NCBI GenBank assembly: GCA_963732375.1
Contig: CAVSZE010000001.1
Coordinates: 62,001-126,000 of the forward strand
Length of the DNA stretch: 64,000 nucleotides
Reading direction: 5' to 3'
DNA from: RPQJ01 sp963732375
GTDB taxonomy: Bacteria; Pseudomonadota; Gammaproteobacteria; Steroidobacterales; Steroidobacteraceae
Below, one piece after another: positions 60,327-64,000 of this stretch. The number at the start of each line of letters is the position of its first letter. Positions within the stretch are counted from its first letter, which is position 1. The notes below the pieces were generated by a model. That model was not told where the DNA came from. It searched no databases and saw nothing but the letters and a program-made list of their open reading frames with translations. A program made the position numbers and the translations under genes.

Positions 60327-61802
60327 CGGTCGCGCGCCAGGCCGTCCGGCGGGGGGCTTCTGCCGCTCCATCAGTGCGCCGATGGCATTGCCGAACATGC
60401 GTGAGAGGCGCGTGCGGTCGCGGATCATCGAAATGCGCGGCCAGGTTTCCAGCTCGCCCATGCGCGTGTAGCTGCGAAACTCTTCCAGCGACGGGTTGGT
60501 GAGCATCCTGGGGTACAGCAGCGGCCGGAACGGCATTCGGATGTGCATGTCCGTTTCGGCGTAGCTCTGGTTGTATATGGCGTGCGCCTTGTCGAGTTGA
60601 CCGCGCAGGCGGGATCCCGGCGCGTGCTTGCGCAGTATGTCGAGCAGCTGCGCGGATCCGTGCTGGTAAATGTTGCTGCCGGCGCGTGCCAGTGCAGCCG
60701 CCAGTCCAGGGCGCGAGTCGTACAGGCTGAGCAGCGGGACCACGTGCGGATTGGTCTGCGAGACGATGAAGTGGTTGATGTTCAGCATTTGCCGCAGCGA
60801 ATCGAACGGCAGGTCCCGGTGCACAGAACCGTCGATCCACAATTCATTCTTCATCCAGGGTTCGATGCGGCCGCGACGCCTGGCCATCAACTGCACCGGC
60901 TTGAAAGCCACCGGTACCGCGCAGGACGCGAGGACCGCGCTGTTTACCAGCGCCTCGGGCGCCGACAGGTAGTTGAGAAGTCGTGGGACCTGGTGCTTGC
61001 GCAAGGGCGAGACCGTGATGTTGAGGATGCGTCGCGAGTGCTTCAAGGCCTCGGAGAAAGTCTGGTCGCCGAGCACGCTCAGCAGGAAGCGGTGCATCTT
61101 GCGCTGGTCCATCACCGTGACTTCGTCCCGCATCCTGTGGAGCGGCAGGCGGGACAGTGCTTCGCGATTGATCCGGGACGGGTCGGCAAACAGCGCGCGC
61201 AGCTCGTCGTCGCTGTGCGTGCAGGTCCAGGCGGCAATGATCGCGCCCATGCTCGAGCCCGACACCGTGCGCGGCAGCAGGTCCTGCTCGAACAGCGCCT
61301 TGACGACACCGAAGTGAAACAGGCCGAGCAACGCTCCGCCCGAGAGCATCAGTGCCGGACGGCCATACACGCGGCCGATGCGCTTGACCTGCGCCAGGCG
61401 ATAGCGATCGTTCACACCCGGCTCGTCCAGGGCCAGCAGATAGGCGAAGCAGGTCTCCAGTTCCTCGAGGTACTCGCCGATCACCCGCTTGGTGCCGGCA
61501 CGGGCCACCTGGTAGAGCTCGGGCTGGGCGCACTCACCCTGGTGCCTGAACAAGGCATCCTGGAACGCCTCCAGCAGCGTCCAGGTCTCGCCGCGCTGTC
61601 GCATCCTGCGCAGCCGCGCGATCGTCGCGCGCAATTCACTCGCGTGTATCCACTCGCAGTCGTCATCGGCGCGCCAGTCCTCGGCGCCCGAAAGTCGGTC
61701 GTGCTCGACGGCGATCTCGTGCCACTCGCGATAGCTACCGGCGCTGCCCATCGCGCGGTCGAGCGCGGGCAGGGCGGGGCGCCGCGGCGACTGCTTTTTC
61801 AC
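60300..61802 (-). CDS. Patatin-like phospholipase with DUF3336
   Basis: A 500-residue lipid acyl hydrolase. The N-terminal ~140 residues (SYREWHEIAVEHDRLSGAEDW) are DUF3336, as in yeast Tgl3/Tgl4/Tgl5 triacylglycerol lipases. The patatin domain has the oxyanion block LSGGALLGLFHFG (about residue 153), nucleophile S184 in GSSMG, and the catalytic aspartate in WIDGSVHRDLP; the usual DGG is DGS. It may mobilise the neutral lipid made by the WS/DGAT encoded 52 kb away, or phospholipids. ATG 61802. Its 3' end overlaps the small 61-residue gene. Confidence 0.93.
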   Translation of the reverse strand: MKKQSPRRPALPALDRAMGSAGSYREWHEIAVEHDRLSGAEDWRADDDCEWIHASELRATIARLRRMRQRGETWTLLEAFQDALFRHQGECAQPELYQVARAGTKRVIGEYLEELETCFAYLLALDEPGVNDRYRLAQVKRIGRVYGRPALMLSGGALLGLFHFGVVKALFEQDLLPRTVSGSSMGAIIAAWTCTHSDDELRALFADPSRINREALSRLPLHRMRDEVTVMDQRKMHRFLLSVLGDQTFSEALKHSRRILNITVSPLRKHQVPRLLNYLSAPEALVNSAVLASCAVPVAFKPVQLMARRRGRIEPWMKNELWIDGSVHRDLPFDSLRQMLNINHFIVSQTNPHVVPLLSLYDSRPGLAAALARAGSNIYQHGSAQLLDILRKHAPGSRLRGQLDKAHAIYNQSYAETDMHIRMPFRPLLYPRMLTNPSLEEFRSYTRMGELETWPRISMIRDRTRLSRMFGNAIGALMERQKPPAGRPGARPLRSSRRKG

Positions 61803-61943
61803 TTCGTTTCCTTCCTCTTGCCTTCGCGCCGGACCGAGCCATTTTAAGGCGGCATCATCGGCGATTGCAGCGACGTTTCTACCCAGGGCAGCGCACCTGG
61901 CACTCAGCCGGCTCGATACCGAGACGGTGTGCGGTAACGCGTG

Positions 61944-63140
61944 TTATCCGGTGGTGACGGGACCGGCGGCTTCCGGCAACCACGAACCGATGACGGTCAT
62001 GGCGATGAGCGCGTCCTGGTAGAGAAGCAAGTCGATCGGCTGCGGCTGTGAGCTGAGCATGACGATCACGAGATCGCGGGCCTTGTCCATGTAGACGAAT
62101 TGGCCGTGGATGCCGATGGCCAGCATCACCGCCGGATCGCGGCTGGCCACCCACACCTGGTTGCGATAGTGCCAGCCAGGCATGAATGCGCCATACGCGC
62201 CTCTTGCAAAGCACTCGACCGAGGTGCCGTCGCCTTCGATCGTGTCCTCGATCCACGCGGCCGGGACGACCTGGCGTCCGCCGAGCGAGCCGTCGTTGAT
62301 CATCATGAGACCGAAGTTCGCGAGATCGCGGGCCGTGGCGTTCATGCCCGCGGCCACGTACGGAAATCCAGTGCCATCCACCACGATTGCGGCATCGTGC
62401 TCGGTGGCGAGCCTGGACCAGATCCCGGTTTCCAGCAGGGCGGCAAGCGGTGCCGTCATGGCGCGCTCGACCACAAGGCCCAGAACATTGGTTGCCACGC
62501 TGCGGTATTGAAACCGCGCGCCGTTTTCCATGTCCTGCCCGACCAGGCAGCGCGCGTAGTCCAGCAGTGATCGCGGGGTTTCGGCGGTGGCCAGTTCCGG
62601 TCGCCAGCCGACCACGGCGGATTCCATCCAGAAGTCGGTACTGGGGTCGGCGTAGTCCTCGGCGTATCGTGCCGCGGCGGTCATGTCGAGCAGGTGTCGG
62701 ACCGTCGTGCCTCGCCACGCCGCGTTGTCCAGTTCGGGCAGGTAGCGGGTTATCAATGAGGAGGGGTCCAGCTGCTCGCGATCGACGGCGATGCCGGCCA
62801 GCATGCCGACGAACGACTTCGTGACTGAGTTCAGCAGGTGGGCCGAACTGGTCGTCATGCCGTTGAAGTAGTGCTCGGCGATGACACGGCCACCGTGCAC
62901 GACCAGGAACGCGTCGCAACAGGCTGCGCCGAGGAATTCGCGTATCGATGTGGTCCTGCCATCGGCGGATGGGAAGCTAAGTGGCAACACGTCCCGCGGT
63001 TGCTCAGGCAGTACCAGTGCGTCGGGTTGACCACGCGCCAGGCGACAGGTCGGGAACAGTTGCTGGACGTGCTGGAAGCTCCACCGGTTGTGCGGTGGGT
63101 GTTCCCAGTTAGCGGTTGTCACAGGAGGGAATGGTTTCAT
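61944..63140 (-). CDS. Serine hydrolase, class C beta-lactamase family
   Basis: A 398-residue protein of the beta-lactamase class C/penicillin-binding-like family. Nucleophile S105 and base K108 lie in NSVTKSF; YRSVATN (about 216) takes the place of the YxN motif; a third HxG-type block is probably IGIHGQFVY near the end. No signal peptide is evident, so a cytosolic esterase or peptidase is likelier than an antibiotic-resistance enzyme. ATG 63140 is chosen (GGAG nine nt upstream); ATG 63155 is five codons earlier in frame. It is followed by the patatin gene. Confidence 0.85.
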   Translation of the reverse strand: MKPFPPVTTANWEHPPHNRWSFQHVQQLFPTCRLARGQPDALVLPEQPRDVLPLSFPSADGRTTSIREFLGAACCDAFLVVHGGRVIAEHYFNGMTTSSAHLLNSVTKSFVGMLAGIAVDREQLDPSSLITRYLPELDNAAWRGTTVRHLLDMTAAARYAEDYADPSTDFWMESAVVGWRPELATAETPRSLLDYARCLVGQDMENGARFQYRSVATNVLGLVVERAMTAPLAALLETGIWSRLATEHDAAIVVDGTGFPYVAAGMNATARDLANFGLMMINDGSLGGRQVVPAAWIEDTIEGDGTSVECFARGAYGAFMPGWHYRNQVWVASRDPAVMLAIGIHGQFVYMDKARDLVIVMLSSQPQPIDLLLYQDALIAMTVIGSWLPEAAGPVTTG

Positions 63141-63301
63141 CCTGTCGGTCTCCATGTGCCTTCGGACGAGGGGACAGTCGCGACATTGTAGTGGCACCGG
63201 TGTGGTGCGTGATCGGAAGTCCCGGTGTGGGGCGGCTGGTCGGAAGGTGGAAACGTCGGGCGGATCAGCCAAGGCCTGGCGGCCACTGGGTAGAGGGCTG
63301 G

Positions 63302-63463
63302 CTAGCGGTCTGCCTCAGTCGAAATCGACGCATCGGATTCGCGGACGGGTGCGGGCTCCGGCTGCCTGGCCATCCAGCGCATGAATAAGTAGTGAATTGC
63401 AGCCACGATCAGGGCCACGACCAGGACCAGCGATATCGGCAGATTCACCGGCGCGCGATCCAC
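63302..63463 (-). CDS. Small single-helix membrane protein (53 residues)
   Basis: GTG 63463 to TAG at 63302-63304. The protein begins VDRAPVNLPISLVLV, with one membrane helix (about residues 8-28, ISLVLVVALIVAAIHYLFM), then a basic stretch (MRWMARQ) and an acidic tail. GAGG lies about nine bases upstream of the GTG. It starts 21 bp after the rhodanese stop and is probably co-transcribed. The positive-inside rule predicts a cytoplasmic C-terminus. Function unknown; it may anchor or partner the rhodanese. Confidence 0.6.
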   Translation of the reverse strand: MDRAPVNLPISLVLVVALIVAAIHYLFMRWMARQPEPAPVRESDASISTEADR

Positions 63464-63484
63464 CCGTTGGCATCCTCGGCTTGC

Positions 63485-63949
63485 TTACCCGCCCTTGGCG
63501 ATCGGGTAGCCGTGGTTGATCCAGTCTGTACCGAAATTATCCGCGATGAAGAGCGCCTTGACCTGCTTGAACCCCAGTGCATGGAGTGCGTCATAGGCGG
63601 CCGCGATGTTCGGGCAGTCGCCCCACGGACAGCAACCGCAATAGATGACGATCGCGGTGTCCTTGGGCAGCTTCGCAACCCGGTTGCGCAACAGTTGAAG
63701 TCCGGCCTCATCACTGGCTGGCCCGACGAATTCGGATCCCGGGATATGAGCCTGCGTGTAGAGAATGTGGAAGCCGACGTGCAGGAGCAGCGGTTTCGCC
63801 TTGGACGCGCTCTTGAGATTCGCCGCGAGCTCGGCAGGCTGCACGAGGTCGGCCTTGGGGATAGACGAAGCAGCCTTGGGCGCGGCCAGTGCCGGCACTG
63901 ACAGCAACAGGAAAATAAGCGCGAAGCCGAAGGGCAGGGAGGCTTTCAT
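63485..63949 (-). CDS. Exported rhodanese-like protein with CxCCPWxxCPN site
   Basis: A 154-residue protein: signal peptide about residues 1-23 (FALIFLLLSVPALAAP), then a rhodanese fold (LLLHVGFHILYTQAHIPGSEF, then IVIYCGCCPWGDCPNIAAAYDAL, then VKALFIADNFGTDWINHGYP). The active-site loop at CGCCPWGDCPN has an unusual cluster of four cysteines, compared with the single-Cys CxxGxR loop of classical sulfurtransferases, suggesting metal binding or disulfide chemistry in the periplasm. ATG 63949. A single-helix membrane protein gene follows on the same strand. Confidence 0.8.
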   Translation of the reverse strand: MKASLPFGFALIFLLLSVPALAAPKAASSIPKADLVQPAELAANLKSASKAKPLLLHVGFHILYTQAHIPGSEFVGPASDEAGLQLLRNRVAKLPKDTAIVIYCGCCPWGDCPNIAAAYDALHALGFKQVKALFIADNFGTDWINHGYPIAKGG

Positions 63950-64000
63950 TGCGGTTTCCGTTTGACCTGGGTTGGATGGCAGTCTACGCGCCCCGCCGTC

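Overview
This 64 kb window is GC-rich, densely coded chromosomal DNA from a proteobacterium. A gammaproteobacterium is most likely, perhaps near the Steroidobacter/Nevskia group. That placement is inferred from gene content (wax ester synthase/DGAT, DUF1329, a DgcZ-like zinc-sensing cyclase, a short PutA, PhoX, DUF2157/DUF4401), not from a marker gene. I saw no rRNA, tRNA, CRISPR array, transposase or phage gene. Most genes are ordinary housekeeping and accessory functions, with a strong recurring theme of lipid and acyl-CoA metabolism.

Layout. 1-417: gene-free, with three hairpin repeats that share a core but have different arms, then an 11-bp tandem repeat. 0.4-3.1 kb: amidohydrolase diverging from a tRNA-Ala editing hydrolase. 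3.3-6.9 kb: an operon of CDP-alcohol phosphatidyltransferase, PhnW-like aminotransferase, PgpA and an amino acid permease. 6.8-12.4 kb: WS/DGAT with a histone-like tail, RlpA-like protein, secreted beta-propeller protein. 12.5-18.4 kb: PEP carboxylase, permease-USP fusion, TM-helix channel-like protein. 18.6-31.0 kb: ExaC-type aldehyde dehydrogenase with DUF779, a MalT/LuxR-type regulator, and a divergent seven-gene acyl-CoA catabolic operon. 31.1-37.3 kb: DUF2157/DUF4401 membrane pair, then an operon led by an XRE regulator (hydrolase, membrane protein, PlsC-like acyltransferase, DUF1295 reductase). 37.3-40.5 kb: AT-rich promoter region, a 40-residue membrane peptide coupled to a lipoprotein, GlgC, DUF2845 and DUF924 proteins. 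40.5-48.6 kb: TIR-TolB-TPR protein, DUF1329, small membrane protein, TerC, CZB-GGDEF cyclase, BON protein, cardiolipin synthase. 48.7-53.5 kb: PhoX with a matching Pho box, WYL and GntR regulators, small basic protein, HD-like protein. 53.7-63.9 kb: PutA, DUF349 protein, 61-residue protein, patatin phospholipase, serine hydrolase, a 53-residue membrane protein and a rhodanese.

How the genes may work together. The catabolic operon has a ligase, dehydrogenases and a thiolase, enough to activate and shorten an unknown acid under control of the MalT-like ATPase regulator. The operon at 3.3-5.6 kb places an aminotransferase between a PGP-synthase-like enzyme and PGP phosphatase, which suggests an amino-modified phospholipid headgroup. 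This is the best candidate here for undescribed biology. WS/DGAT, patatin, PlsC-like acyltransferase, alpha/beta hydrolase and cardiolipin synthase suggest storage-lipid synthesis and membrane-lipid turnover.

Start codons are assigned from ribosome-binding sites and overlaps. Several are TTG or GTG, and one is a possible CTG.
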